Assembly: GCF_030317145.1 (NCBI RefSeq)
Contig: NZ_JASZYE010000002.1
Location: forward strand, 868,001-932,000
From: Variovorax flavidus
Lineage (GTDB): Bacteria; Pseudomonadota; Gammaproteobacteria; Burkholderiales; Burkholderiaceae_C
Length of the DNA stretch: 64,000 nucleotides
Direction of reading: 5' to 3'
The position numbers and the translations under genes were made by a program. The notes below the pieces were generated by a model, which saw only the letters and a program-made list of their open reading frames with translations, made no database searches and was not told where the DNA came from. Shown here piece by piece: positions 52,959-64,000 of this stretch (the first letter of the stretch is position 1; every line of letters starts with the position of its first letter).

Positions 52959-54515
52959 ATGACCCACAACACATCACTCACCGCTGCAGCGCCGATCGTG
53001 CTCACGCCTGGTGAAGTCGACCTGGCCACGCTGCGCCGCGTGCATGCCGGCGGCGTGCAGCTTGCGCTCGATCCATCGGCGCGCGCCGGCCTGCTGGCTG
53101 CGCAGGCCACGGTGCGCAAGATCGTCGAGTCCGGCGATGTGGTCTACGGCATCAACACCGGCTTCGGCAAGCTCGCGCAGACCATCATCCCGACGGAACG
53201 CCTTGCAGAACTGCAACGCAACCTCGTGCTCTCGCACAGCGCCGGCACCGGCGAGCCGCTGGCCGCGGGCGTGGTGCGCCTGGTGCTTGCGACCAAGGCC
53301 GTGAGCCTCGCACGCGGCCACTCGGGCGTGCGGCCCGAAATCGTCGACGCGCTGCTCGGCCTGTGCAATGCGGGACTGTTGCCGCGCATTCCTTCCAAGG
53401 GTTCGGTCGGCGCGTCGGGCGACCTGGCGCCGCTGGCGCACCTGGCCTGCGTGCTGATCGGCGAGGGCGAGGTCACGACGCCGCAAGGCGAGGTGATCGG
53501 CGGTACCGAGGCCCTGCGCCTCATCGGCATGACGCCCTTCGTGCTCGGCCCCAAGGAAGGGCTGGCGCTGCTGAACGGCACGCAGGTGTCGACGGCGCTC
53601 GCTCTGGCCGGCCTCTTCGGCACCGAGGATGTGTTCGCTGCGGGCCTGATGGCCGGCGCGCTGTCGCTCGAAGCCATCCAGGGTTCGATCAAGCCTTTCG
53701 ACGCACGCATCCACGCCGCGCGCGGACAGCCGGGACAGATCGCCGTGGCGGGCGCAGTGCGCGCCCTGCTCGACGGCAGCGAGATCGTTCCGTCTCACGC
53801 CGACTGCGGTCGCGTGCAGGACCCGTATTCCATCCGCTGCGTACCCCAGGTGATGGGCGCTTGCCTCGACAACCTCGGCCATGCCGCACGCGTGCTGCGC
53901 ACCGAAGCCAACGCGGCATCGGACAACCCGCTGGTCTTCGACAACGGCGACGTGATCTCCGGCGGCAACTTCCACGCCGAACCGGTCGCCTTCGCGGCCG
54001 ACATCATCGCGCTGTCGATCAGCGAGATCGGCGCGATCTCCGAACGCCGCATGGCGCTGCTGCTCGACAGCGGCCTCTCGGGGCTGCCGCCCTTCCTGGT
54101 GCGCGACGGTGGCGTCAACTCCGGCTTCATGATCGCGCAGGTCACGGCCGCGGCGCTGGCGTCGGAGAACAAGTCGCTCGCGCACCCGGCCAGCGTCGAC
54201 AGCCTGCCGACTTCCGCCAACCAGGAAGACCACGTCTCGATGGCGACCTTCGCTGGCCGTCGTCTGGCCGACATGGTCGAGAACACGGCAGTCGTCGTAG
54301 GCATCGAGGCCATGGCCGCAGTGCAGGGCATCGAACTCAAACGCGGCCCCAAGAGCTCGCCGCTGGTCGAGGCCGAATTCGCCGCCATCCGCGAGCGTGT
54401 TCCATTCATCGACCAGGACATCTTCTTCGCACCGACCATCGAAGCCATGCGCACGTGGGCGCGTCAAGACCAGTGGCCCGAAGCCGTGCGATCCATCCTC
54501 CCCAGCCACGCCTGA
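52959..54515 (+). CDS. hutH: Histidine ammonia-lyase
   Basis: The 518-residue enzyme converts histidine to trans-urocanate and ammonia. The MIO cofactor triad Ala-Ser-Gly lies at residues 152-154 in [13 protein letters not shown], and [19 protein letters not shown] and [10 protein letters not shown] are conserved. Length is normal. It is the first committed gene of the hut pathway, behind the HutC operator, and lies 39 bases upstream of hutU. Confidence 0.97.
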   Translation: MTHNTSLTAAAPIVLTPGEVDLATLRRVHAGGVQLALDPSARAGLLAAQATVRKIVESGDVVYGINTGFGKLAQTIIPTERLAELQRNLVLSHSAGTGEPLAAGVVRLVLATKAVSLARGHSGVRPEIVDALLGLCNAGLLPRIPSKGSVGASGDLAPLAHLACVLIGEGEVTTPQGEVIGGTEALRLIGMTPFVLGPKEGLALLNGTQVSTALALAGLFGTEDVFAAGLMAGALSLEAIQGSIKPFDARIHAARGQPGQIAVAGAVRALLDGSEIVPSHADCGRVQDPYSIRCVPQVMGACLDNLGHAARVLRTEANAASDNPLVFDNGDVISGGNFHAEPVAFAADIIALSISEIGAISERRMALLLDSGLSGLPPFLVRDGGVNSGFMIAQVTAAALASENKSLAHPASVDSLPTSANQEDHVSMATFAGRRLADMVENTAVVVGIEAMAAVQGIELKRGPKSSPLVEAEFAAIRERVPFIDQDIFFAPTIEAMRTWARQDQWPEAVRSILPSHA

Positions 54516-54554
54516 ACCAACGATCAAGTTCCGACACCGAAAGGACACTTCGCC

Positions 54555-56276
<1,722 letters not shown>

Positions 56277-56282
56277 GCCGCA

Positions 56283-56855
56283 GTGCAGCGCTTCGACATC
56301 GCCTCGTTGTCCGCGACGCCGTGGAAGAACGGCGGCGGCGTGACGCGCGAGATCGTCTGCTCTCCAGCGGGCGCGGGCATGGAGGGCTTCGACTGGCGCG
56401 TGAGCATCGCGACCATCGACAAGCCCGGGCCGTTCTCGGCTTTCGCCGGGGTGGACCGCGTGATCATGCTGCTGGACGGTGCGGGCGTTCGGCTTCGCTC
56501 GCACGACGGGCGCATCGACCACCGGCTGGAAGTTCCGCATGCACCCTTCGCCTTCGGCGGCGACGTGGCGCTGGATTGCGAACTGCTGGGCGGCGCCTCG
56601 ACCGACTTCAACGTGATGTCGCGCCGTGGCCGCCTGCATGCGAAGGTCCGCGTGCTGCGCGAGGGCGGGGACGTGGCACCCGTCGGACGCGGTCTCCTGC
56701 TGGCGCTGGCCGGGCGGTGGCGATTCAACGATATCGATTGCGAGCCGGGCTCGGGCGTCTGGTGGGACGGCGAGATCCGGCAATGGCAAGCAACAACAAG
56801 CGACGCCGATGCCGCCATGGTCGCGGTACGGCTCGAACCCACGGCAACACCATGA
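56283..56855 (+). CDS. hutD: HutD family protein
   Basis: The 190-residue cupin-like protein has the HutD signatures [21 protein letters not shown] and [10 protein letters not shown]. In Pseudomonas HutD limits or fine-tunes hut expression, probably by binding formiminoglutamate or another intermediate. It begins with GTG and its stop overlaps the hutI ATG by 4 bases. Confidence 0.93.
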   Translation: MQRFDIASLSATPWKNGGGVTREIVCSPAGAGMEGFDWRVSIATIDKPGPFSAFAGVDRVIMLLDGAGVRLRSHDGRIDHRLEVPHAPFAFGGDVALDCELLGGASTDFNVMSRRGRLHAKVRVLREGGDVAPVGRGLLLALAGRWRFNDIDCEPGSGVWWDGEIRQWQATTSDADAAMVAVRLEPTATP

Positions 56856-58105
56856 CCCATTCCGAATTGCCTTCCGCCGACGGCGTCTGGGACCACATCC
56901 GGATCGCTCCCGGCGCGCTGGCCGAAGAGCAGGCGATCGATGCCGATGCGGCCATGGTCGTGTCCGGCGGAAAGATCGCCTGGATCGGCGCCAGCGCCGC
57001 ATTGCCTGGCGAGTTCGCCAAGCTGCCGCGCTTCGACGGCCACGATGCGCTGGTGACGCCCGGTCTCATCGATTGCCACACGCATCTGGTCTACGGCGGT
57101 CAACGCGCGAACGAGTTCGCGATGCGCCTGGCCGGCGCGACCTATGAAGAGGTCGCGAAGGCCGGCGGCGGCATCGTCTCCTCGGTACGCGCGACGCGCG
57201 AAGCCGACGAGGACACGCTGTACGCGCAGGCGGCGAAGCGGCTGGATCAATTGCTCGCCGATGGCGTGTGCGCCATCGAGATCAAGTCGGGCTATGGACT
57301 CGCGCTGGAACACGAGCGCAAGCAACTGCGCGTGGCGCGGCGGCTGGGTGAAGCCCATGGTGTCACCGTGCGAACGACCTTCCTCGGCGCGCACGCGCTG
57401 CCGCCTGAATACGCGGGCCGTAGCGGCGACTACATCGATCTCGTCTGCAACGAGATGTTGCCCGCGCTGGCCGCCGAAGGGCTGGTCGATGCGGTGGACG
57501 TGTTCTGCGAGCGCATCGCCTTCTCGCTGGCCGAGACGGAGCGCGTATTCCAGGCGGCCAAGGCGCTGGGCTTGCCGGTCAAGTTACACGCCGAGCAACT
57601 CTCGGACATGGGCGGCGCCGCGCTGGCGGCACGCTACGGCGCGCTTTCCTGCGACCACATCGAGCACCTGTCGGCCGAAGGCATCGCCGCGATGCGCGAG
57701 GCCGGCACCGTGGCCGTGCTGCTTCCTGGCGCCTACTACACGCTGCGCGACACGCACCTGCCGCCTATCGACGCGCTTCGTGCCGCAGGCGTTCCGATGG
57801 CTGTCTCCACCGACCACAACCCCGGCACCTCGCCGGCGCTGAGCCTGCTGCTGATGGTCAACATGGCCTGCACCCTGTTCCGCCTGACGGTGCCCGAGGC
57901 GCTGGCCGGCGTCACCCGCCACGCCGCGCGCGCGCTGGGCCTGCAGGACACGCACGGTGCGCTGGCCGTCGGCCGGCCCGCCAATTTCGTGCTCTGGCAG
58001 CTTCGCGAGAGTGCCGAGCTGGCGTACTGGTTCGGCCAGCAGCCGGTGCGAACCATCGTGCGGCAAGGGCGCATCGCGTCCGTATCTCGAGCGACCCAAC
58101 GTTGA
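56852..58105 (+). CDS. hutI: Imidazolonepropionase
   Basis: The 417-residue amidohydrolase opens the imidazolone ring to N-formimino-L-glutamate. It has the metal motif [12 protein letters not shown] near residues 69-80, the substrate-binding [21 protein letters not shown] and [10 protein letters not shown]. Length is normal. It is coupled to hutD by the ATGA overlap and lies 12 bases before hutF. Confidence 0.97.
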   Translation: MTHSELPSADGVWDHIRIAPGALAEEQAIDADAAMVVSGGKIAWIGASAALPGEFAKLPRFDGHDALVTPGLIDCHTHLVYGGQRANEFAMRLAGATYEEVAKAGGGIVSSVRATREADEDTLYAQAAKRLDQLLADGVCAIEIKSGYGLALEHERKQLRVARRLGEAHGVTVRTTFLGAHALPPEYAGRSGDYIDLVCNEMLPALAAEGLVDAVDVFCERIAFSLAETERVFQAAKALGLPVKLHAEQLSDMGGAALAARYGALSCDHIEHLSAEGIAAMREAGTVAVLLPGAYYTLRDTHLPPIDALRAAGVPMAVSTDHNPGTSPALSLLLMVNMACTLFRLTVPEALAGVTRHAARALGLQDTHGALAVGRPANFVLWQLRESAELAYWFGQQPVRTIVRQGRIASVSRATQR

Positions 58106-58117
58106 GCCGCGACCGCC

Positions 58118-59518
58118 ATGCCCTTGCCTGAAATCCATCGCTCCCTGTTCGCCGCCGATGCCTTGCTGCCCCACGGCTGGGCGCGCAACGTGCTGCTCGA
58201 ATGGGATGCAGACGGCCAACTCTCGGCCGTCACGCCCGACAGCACGCCAGCCGGTCGCACGCCGCGCGCTGCCGGCCCGGTGCTGCCCGGCATGCCCAAC
58301 CTGCATTCGCACGCCTTCCAGCGCGCCTTCGGTGGCCTGACGGAATTCCGTGGCGCGGCGCAGGACAGCTTCTGGAGTTGGCGCACGCTGATGTACCGCT
58401 TCGCCGCGAAGATCTCGCCCGAACAGGTCGAGGCGATCGCGACCTGGCTCTATGTCGAGATGCTCGAAGCCGGCTACACCTCGGTGTGCGAGTTCCACTA
58501 CCTGCACCACGACGCCGACGGGAACGCGTACGCCGATGACGCGGAACTCGCGTTGGCGTTGTTGCGCGCAGCGCGGCGAGCAGGCATCGGGATCACGTTG
58601 CTGCCCGTGCTCTACCAGACCAGCGGATTCGGCGCGCTGCCGCCGAGCGAGGGCCAGCGGCGCTTCATCCGGTCGACCGATTCGATGCTGCGCCTGCTGG
58701 AGCGGCTGCATCCGCTGTGCAAGTCGCAGGGCGCACGGCTCGGCCTCGCGCCGCATTCACTGCGGGCGGTTCCGCCCGATGCGCTCGGCGACGCCATCGC
58801 GGGCCTGAACGCCATCGACGCGACGGCGCCCATCCACATCCACATCGCCGAGCAGACGGGCGAGGTCGATGCCTGCCTCGCATGGAGCGGCCAGCGGCCG
58901 GTCGCATGGCTGCTCGACCACGCGGCGGTCGATGCGCGCTGGTGCCTCGTGCATGCGACGCACATGGACCCGGACGAGTACCGGCGCGCGGCGGCCAGTG
59001 GCGCCATCGCCGGCCTGTGCCCGACGACGGAAGCCAACCTGGGCGATGGCATCTTCGATTTCAACGCGTGGCGCGCGGCGGGTGGGCGCTGGGGCATCGG
59101 CTCCGACAGCCACGCCTGCGTCAATGCGGCCGAGGAACTGCTGATGCTGGAATACGGCCAGCGCCTCGCGACGCGGCAGCGCAACGTGGGGGCCGATGCC
59201 GCGCATCGCGAGGTGGCGACCGCGCTCACGCTGAGTGCAGTGCAGGGCGGCGCACAGGCCGCAGGCCGCGCCATCGCCGGTCTTGCTGCCGGCCAGCAAG
59301 CCGATTTCGTCGTGCTCGACCCTTCGCACGTTGCGCTGCAAGGCCTTGCAGCGCCGGAGATGCTGTCGTCGCACGTGTTCGCGAGCCACCGCACCTCCGC
59401 CGTCCATGGCGTGTGGGTCGCCGGGCAGGCGCGCGTCTCGGCCACCCGCCACGATTTGCACGACGAGTCCGCGGCGGCCTTCGTCGCCGCGCGCAACCAA
59501 CTTCTAGCCAAGGATTGA
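58118..59518 (+). CDS. hutF: Formimidoylglutamate deiminase
   Basis: The 466-residue metal-dependent deaminase removes ammonia from formiminoglutamate to give N-formylglutamate. The metal motif is LPGMPNLHSHAFQRAFGG, with HIHIAEQTGE, LVHATHM and GIGSDSHACVN following in order. Its presence with HutG shows the five-step route, as in Pseudomonas, rather than the one-step formiminoglutamase route. Confidence 0.97.
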   Translation: MPLPEIHRSLFAADALLPHGWARNVLLEWDADGQLSAVTPDSTPAGRTPRAAGPVLPGMPNLHSHAFQRAFGGLTEFRGAAQDSFWSWRTLMYRFAAKISPEQVEAIATWLYVEMLEAGYTSVCEFHYLHHDADGNAYADDAELALALLRAARRAGIGITLLPVLYQTSGFGALPPSEGQRRFIRSTDSMLRLLERLHPLCKSQGARLGLAPHSLRAVPPDALGDAIAGLNAIDATAPIHIHIAEQTGEVDACLAWSGQRPVAWLLDHAAVDARWCLVHATHMDPDEYRRAAASGAIAGLCPTTEANLGDGIFDFNAWRAAGGRWGIGSDSHACVNAAEELLMLEYGQRLATRQRNVGADAAHREVATALTLSAVQGGAQAAGRAIAGLAAGQQADFVVLDPSHVALQGLAAPEMLSSHVFASHRTSAVHGVWVAGQARVSATRHDLHDESAAAFVAARNQLLAKD

Positions 59519-59524
59519 GCCCCT

Positions 59525-60343
59525 ATGCCTTTCACAACCACCGAGCCTCCCTTCCGCTTTCGCCAGGGCACGCGCCCCTTGCTGATCTCGATGCCGCACG
59601 TCGGCACCTACGTCCCACCGCAATTGGCGGCCCGCCTCAGTGACGAGGCACGCCACGTGCCCGACACCGACTGGCATCTGGAGCGCCTGTACGACTTCGC
59701 CGATGAACTCGGCGCTTCGGTGCTGGTCGCGACGCACTCGCGTTATGTGGTCGACCTCAACCGTCCGCCCGATGGCGCGAGCCTGTATCCGGGGCAGAGC
59801 GTCACCGGCCTGTGTCCGGTCGATACCTTCGACGACACGCCGCTCTATCCCGCTGGCGACGTGCCGGACGATGCCGAGATCGCCGAGCGTCGCGAGGCCA
59901 TCTGGCAGCCCTACCACCGGCAGCTTGCCGACGAGCTGGCGCGCATCAAGGCGCAGCACGGCATCGCCGCGCTGTGGGACGCGCATTCGATCCGCTCGGT
60001 GCTGCCGCGCTTCTTCGAGGGCAAGCTGACCGACCTCAACCTGGGCACGGCCCAGGGCGCGAGCTGCGATCCGGCGCTCGCGCAGACCCTTCTGGGCATT
60101 GCCAAGGAAGCGTCCGGATTCACCAGCGTGCTCAACGGCCGCTTCACCGGCGGCTACATCACGCGCCATCATGGGCAGCCCGCGCAAGGCGTGCACGCGG
60201 TGCAGCTCGAGATGACCCAGTGCAGCTACATGCAGGAGGCTTTGCCCTTCGACTACCTGCCCGTAGTGGCAGCGCGCGTGCAGCCGCATGTGCGGCGCAT
60301 GCTCGCTGCGGTGCTGGACTTCGTCGAATCTCGCCGCGGCTGA
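59525..60343 (+). CDS. hutG: N-formylglutamate amidohydrolase
   Basis: The 272-residue enzyme hydrolyses N-formylglutamate to glutamate and formate, the last step of the pathway. Family motifs are LLISMPHVGTYVPPQL, DTDWHLERLYDFADELG, LNRPPDG and LWDAHSIRS. It lies 6 bases behind hutF and 3 bases before hisC. Confidence 0.96.
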   Translation: MPFTTTEPPFRFRQGTRPLLISMPHVGTYVPPQLAARLSDEARHVPDTDWHLERLYDFADELGASVLVATHSRYVVDLNRPPDGASLYPGQSVTGLCPVDTFDDTPLYPAGDVPDDAEIAERREAIWQPYHRQLADELARIKAQHGIAALWDAHSIRSVLPRFFEGKLTDLNLGTAQGASCDPALAQTLLGIAKEASGFTSVLNGRFTGGYITRHHGQPAQGVHAVQLEMTQCSYMQEALPFDYLPVVAARVQPHVRRMLAAVLDFVESRRG

Positions 60344-60346
60344 TCC

Positions 60347-61483
60347 ATGAACGCATCCGCCATCCGCGAACTCGTGCGCCCCGAGGTGCCCGCGCTGCCG
60401 CCCTACAACGCAGGTCTGTCGTCGGAGGCCGTGCGTTCGCGCTACGGCGTCGAGCACATCGCGCGCCTGGCGAGCAACGAGAACCCCTTCGGCGCGAGTC
60501 CGAAAGTCGGGCGCGCGCTGGCGGATCTGGCGTTGCGCGTGGGCACGTACCCGGATGCGAACTGCACGGCATTGCGGGCCGCCATTGCCGAGCGCACCGG
60601 CGCCAGCGCGGAGCAGGTCGTGATCGGCAACGGCTCCGAGTCCATTCTCCAGATGTTGTGCCAGGCCTTTCTCTCGCCCGGCGACCGCGTGCTCACGCAG
60701 CGGCCGGCCTTCGGCCTGCACGAGATCTACCCGCGCATGATGGGTGCCCAGGTCGAGCTGCTGGCGCTCACGCCGACGCTTGAATTCGACCTCGATGCCT
60801 GGTGCGAAGCGCTGGCACGCGGGCCGAAGATCGCGATGCTCGCGAACCCGTCGAACCCCGTGGGCTGCATGTTCGACGCGCAGGCCTTCGCGCGATTGCT
60901 CGACGCGACGCCGGCCGGAACGCTGCTGGTGATCGACGAGGCCTACTACGAATACGCACGGCTCGCGCGCGGCTTCCCCGATGCGCTGGCCGCGCTGCGT
61001 GCGCAGCAGCGTCCATGGATCGTGCTGCGCACCTTCTCGAAGGCCTGGGGGCTGGCGGGTCTGCGCGTCGGCTACGGTATCGCGTCGGATGCCTCGCTGA
61101 TCCAGTGGCTGGACCGCGTGCGCACGCCCTTCAACGTCAATGAGGCCGCGCAGGCGGCGGCGCTGGCCGCCTGGAGCGACGAGCCTTTCATGGCGAAGAC
61201 GGTCGAGGACACGGTGCAGCAACGCGAGCGGGTCGTGCAGCAGTTGCGCGCCATGGACCTGCCCGGCCTGCGCGTCGCGCCGTCCGCGGCCAACTTCCTG
61301 TTCATCGACCTGGCGCGGCCGAACGGCCCGGTCAATGAAGCGCTGCTCGCGCGGGGCATCATCGTCAAGCCATGGAAGGAGCCGGGCTTCGAGAGCTTCA
61401 TCCGCGTGTCGATCGGCACTGCGGATGACAACGCGCGCTTCCTGCGCGCACTGGGCGAGATCGTCGGGGCATCGCCGGCGTAG
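60347..61483 (+). CDS. hisC: Histidinol-phosphate aminotransferase (class I/II)
   Basis: The 378-residue PLP enzyme has the HisC pattern RLASNENPFGASPKV, VIGNGSESILQM, the Asp/Tyr in IDEAYYEYARL and the PLP-lysine motif TFSKAWGLAGLRVGY. HisC makes L-histidinol phosphate in histidine synthesis. Here it is the last gene of a histidine degradation operon, 3 bases behind hutG. It may instead transaminate another imidazole or aromatic keto acid; family assignment is strong but exact substrate is not. Confidence 0.9.
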   Translation: MNASAIRELVRPEVPALPPYNAGLSSEAVRSRYGVEHIARLASNENPFGASPKVGRALADLALRVGTYPDANCTALRAAIAERTGASAEQVVIGNGSESILQMLCQAFLSPGDRVLTQRPAFGLHEIYPRMMGAQVELLALTPTLEFDLDAWCEALARGPKIAMLANPSNPVGCMFDAQAFARLLDATPAGTLLVIDEAYYEYARLARGFPDALAALRAQQRPWIVLRTFSKAWGLAGLRVGYGIASDASLIQWLDRVRTPFNVNEAAQAAALAAWSDEPFMAKTVEDTVQQRERVVQQLRAMDLPGLRVAPSAANFLFIDLARPNGPVNEALLARGIIVKPWKEPGFESFIRVSIGTADDNARFLRALGEIVGASPA

Positions 61484-61540
61484 GGCGTCACAAGACCCGC
61501 CACCGCGGCGGGACGCAGGGCGCTTTCTACAATCGGCCCC

Positions 61541-62587
<1,047 letters not shown>

Positions 62588-62595
62588 GCGCCCGG

Positions 62596-62624
62596 CATCC
62601 CGGCGGGCATGTGAAGCCGGGATG
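62596..62624 (+). terminator. Possible terminator hairpin behind the MetH domain gene
   Basis: CATCCCGGC and GCCGGGATG form a perfect 9-base stem with an 11-base loop, 8 bases behind the stop. No T tract follows, so it may act only weakly or need Rho. Confidence 0.35.
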
Positions 62625-62748
62625 AAGAAGCTCTCCAAACGTTGGATCGGTCCACGTGACGGCAAGTCTTGCCGTTGTCGGGGTAGGCCGTGGCTGATTG
62701 ACAACAGCTCTGCAGCCCACCTACCCTGATCCGCAAAGGAAATCGCAC

Positions 62749-63573
62749 ATGCACATGTTCAATCGGCGCTGGATCGGCATCGGCGCCATCGCCCTGGCGC
62801 TTCCACTGGCTGCAACGGCGCAGCAGGCGTTCACCCGGGGCGGCGTCAACCTGCGCGCCGGTCCCGGCGACAACTATCCGCTGGTGGCGTCGCTAGCGCC
62901 CGGACAGCCACTGGAGGTGATGGGCTGCACTTCCGGCTATGGCTGGTGCGACGTGGTGCTGCCGGACGGCCTTCGCGGCTGGTCCTATGCCGCGAGCCTC
63001 GAGTTCGCCTATCAGGAACAGCGGGTGCCGCTCGCGACCTATGGCGCGGTGATCGGCGTGCCGCTCGTGACCTTCGCGATCGGCAGCTACTGGAACAACT
63101 ACTACCGCGACCGCCCCTGGTACCGCGAGCCGCGCTGGTGGGGCGGACGCCCGCCACCGCCCCCCGGTCCGGGCTGGCGCCCGCCGCCGCCGCCCGCGCC
63201 GGGCTGGCGCCCCAATCCGTGGCCGGGCTATTCGCCGCATCCGCCCGGATTCAGGCCGCCACCGGCGCCGGGCTTCCGTCCGCCGTCTTCACCAGGGTTC
63301 CGCCCGCCACCGCCAAACGGCATCCGTCCGCCTCCGCCCTCGGGCGTTCGTCCTCCGCACGGCGGTGGTCCCCGGCCTCCGGGTCCGCCGCCGGGCGTGC
63401 GCCCGCCGGGCCAGGGCTTCCAGACTGGCGGAAGGCCGCCGGGACAGGGGGGCGGAGGTGGTGGACACGGCGGTGGGCATGGTGGCGGCCACGGCGGTGG
63501 CCAGGGTGGCGGAGGCCACGGAGGCGGGCATGGCGGTGGCCACGGGGGTGGCCAAGGCGGCGGCCGCCAATAG
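62749..63573 (+). CDS. Exported SH3-domain protein with Pro-rich and Gly/His-rich tail
   Basis: The 274-residue protein has a signal peptide (IGAIALALPLAATA, cleavage before QQAFT) and a bacterial SH3 domain (about residues 25-85) with GGVNLRAGPGDNYPLVASL and GWSYAASLE. A hydrophobic segment (about 98-115) follows, then a Pro-rich region of repeated GFRPP/PGWRPP units (about 130-228) and a low-complexity Gly/His tail (about 235-274) of GGGH units. SH3b domains bind peptidoglycan; the tail could bind metal. AAGGAA precedes the ATG. Function is unknown. Confidence 0.88.
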   Translation: MHMFNRRWIGIGAIALALPLAATAQQAFTRGGVNLRAGPGDNYPLVASLAPGQPLEVMGCTSGYGWCDVVLPDGLRGWSYAASLEFAYQEQRVPLATYGAVIGVPLVTFAIGSYWNNYYRDRPWYREPRWWGGRPPPPPGPGWRPPPPPAPGWRPNPWPGYSPHPPGFRPPPAPGFRPPSSPGFRPPPPNGIRPPPPSGVRPPHGGGPRPPGPPPGVRPPGQGFQTGGRPPGQGGGGGGHGGGHGGGHGGGQGGGGHGGGHGGGHGGGQGGGRQ

Positions 63574-63583
63574 GGGCCGTTCC

Positions 63584-64000
63584 TCAGTCCTTCTTCCGGG
63601 CGATCAGCGCGACAAAGCGCTGCGCGCCCAGCCCCAGCGGCCGTTCGCGCGACCACACCACGTCGACCCACAGGTCCAGCCCGTTCGAGAGGTTCTCGAA
63701 CGGGATCTCCACCAGCGCGCCCGCCGCTACGTGCGGCCGCGCGAAGTTGCGCGGCAGCCATCCCCACCCGAGGCCGGCGGTGATCAGGCTCAGCGCCGCC
63801 AGCGCGTTGTCGGTGCGCCAGACGTGCCGGGCGAAGACGAAGCGCGGATCGCTGGTCGCCAGATCGCGCCCCGCCACCACGATCTGCCGTGTCGTCGTCA
63901 GGTGTTCTTCGCGCAGGCGGCCGCCGGCGGCTGCCAGCACGGGATGGTCGGGCGCCATGACGGCCACCATGGTGTCGCTCGCCACTTCCTGAAAACCTTC
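63584..64000 (-). CDS. LysR-family regulator, C-terminal part (5' end outside the window)
   Basis: The frame stays open to the window edge. The visible 138 residues form the second half of a LysR ligand-binding domain with MAPDHPVLAAAGG, SLITAGLGWGWLPRNFA and a C-terminal RPLGLGAQRFVALI. The DNA-binding domain is outside the window. It is convergent with the SH3 protein gene. Confidence 0.85.
   Translation of the reverse strand, partial: EGFQEVASDTMVAVMAPDHPVLAAAGGRLREEHLTTTRQIVVAGRDLATSDPRFVFARHVWRTDNALAALSLITAGLGWGWLPRNFARPHVAAGALVEIPFENLSNGLDLWVDVVWSRERPLGLGAQRFVALIARKKD

Noticed and set aside
61496-61512. Hairpin CCCGCC/GGCGGG behind hisC as a terminator
   Set aside because: The stem is short and no T tract follows, so it cannot be told from chance in this base composition.
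61484-61540. Cobalamin riboswitch in front of the MetH domain gene
   Set aside because: Only 57 bases separate the genes and no B12-box-like sequence is visible.
63451-63570. Short regular repeats as a CRISPR array
   Set aside because: They are in-frame codons for Gly/His units of the SH3 protein, without repeat-spacer structure.

Overview
The window looks like chromosomal DNA of a high-GC betaproteobacterium of the family Comamonadaceae, most likely Variovorax or a close relative. This is inferred from the two Bug-type periplasmic receptors, the many LysR, LacI and GntR regulators beside small catabolic operons, the GTP-type PEP carboxykinase, a five-step histidine utilisation locus and a separated MetH homocysteine domain. 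No rRNA, tRNA, CRISPR array, intact insertion sequence or phage gene was seen. Coding density is very high, many genes overlap by 4 bases, and no gene-free stretch exceeds about 300 bases.

Layout. 1-4245: end of a CoA-transferase gene, trehalase, a DUF1127 protein, a LysR regulator and a small membrane protein. 4308-6362: a lower-GC island with a PAAR protein fused to a metallopeptidase-like domain, followed by two related secreted proteins; this looks like an orphan type VI secretion effector with immunity genes. 6495-12724: a catabolic operon (intradiol dioxygenase, SDR, BKACE/DUF849, MDR oxidoreductase, cupin, Bug receptor) divergent from a LacI regulator, with two operator-like palindromes between them. 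12725-17404: a minus-strand group (flavin reductase, BON lipid/envelope-type protein, EamA exporter, glutaminase, unknown protein) and a nucleoside-recognition membrane protein. 17482-24012: PhoD phosphatase, AraC regulator, a Tat-exported lipoprotein-like FAH protein, then hydratase, Bug receptor and glyoxylate-type aminotransferase genes. 24030-27781: a GntR regulator and a 1014-residue FAD/Fe-S oxidoreductase; two TTGCATT-type palindromes in the shared promoter region link them to the aminotransferase operon. 27897-40354: metallophosphoesterase, LysR, small proteins, pckG, a threonine ammonia-lyase, a double-AAA ATPase, an S41 protease lipoprotein and recQ. 40497-47722: a secreted cyclase, a CoA ligase and a complete branched-chain-amino-acid-type ABC transporter. 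47970-49141: a second lower-GC island with a lysozyme-like protein that carries an internal LysM domain, plus a 4-base-overlapping secreted partner. 49436-61483: an NMT1-type ABC transporter, hutC, hutH, hutU, hutD, hutI, hutF, hutG and hisC, all on the plus strand, with two TGTATAnACA operators. 61541-64000: homocysteine methyltransferase domain of MetH, an SH3-domain protein with Pro- and Gly/His-rich tail, and a partial LysR gene.

The most unusual things are the two candidate effector/immunity islands, which carry no secretion apparatus of their own, and a dispersed repeat of about 82 bp found four times (plus one decayed trace), each time just behind the stop codon of a minus-strand gene. 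One copy sits inside the LacI-controlled operon. Gene starts were moved from the longest possible start when a ribosome-binding site, a signal peptide or a family N-terminus indicated a shorter one; those choices are stated in the entries.
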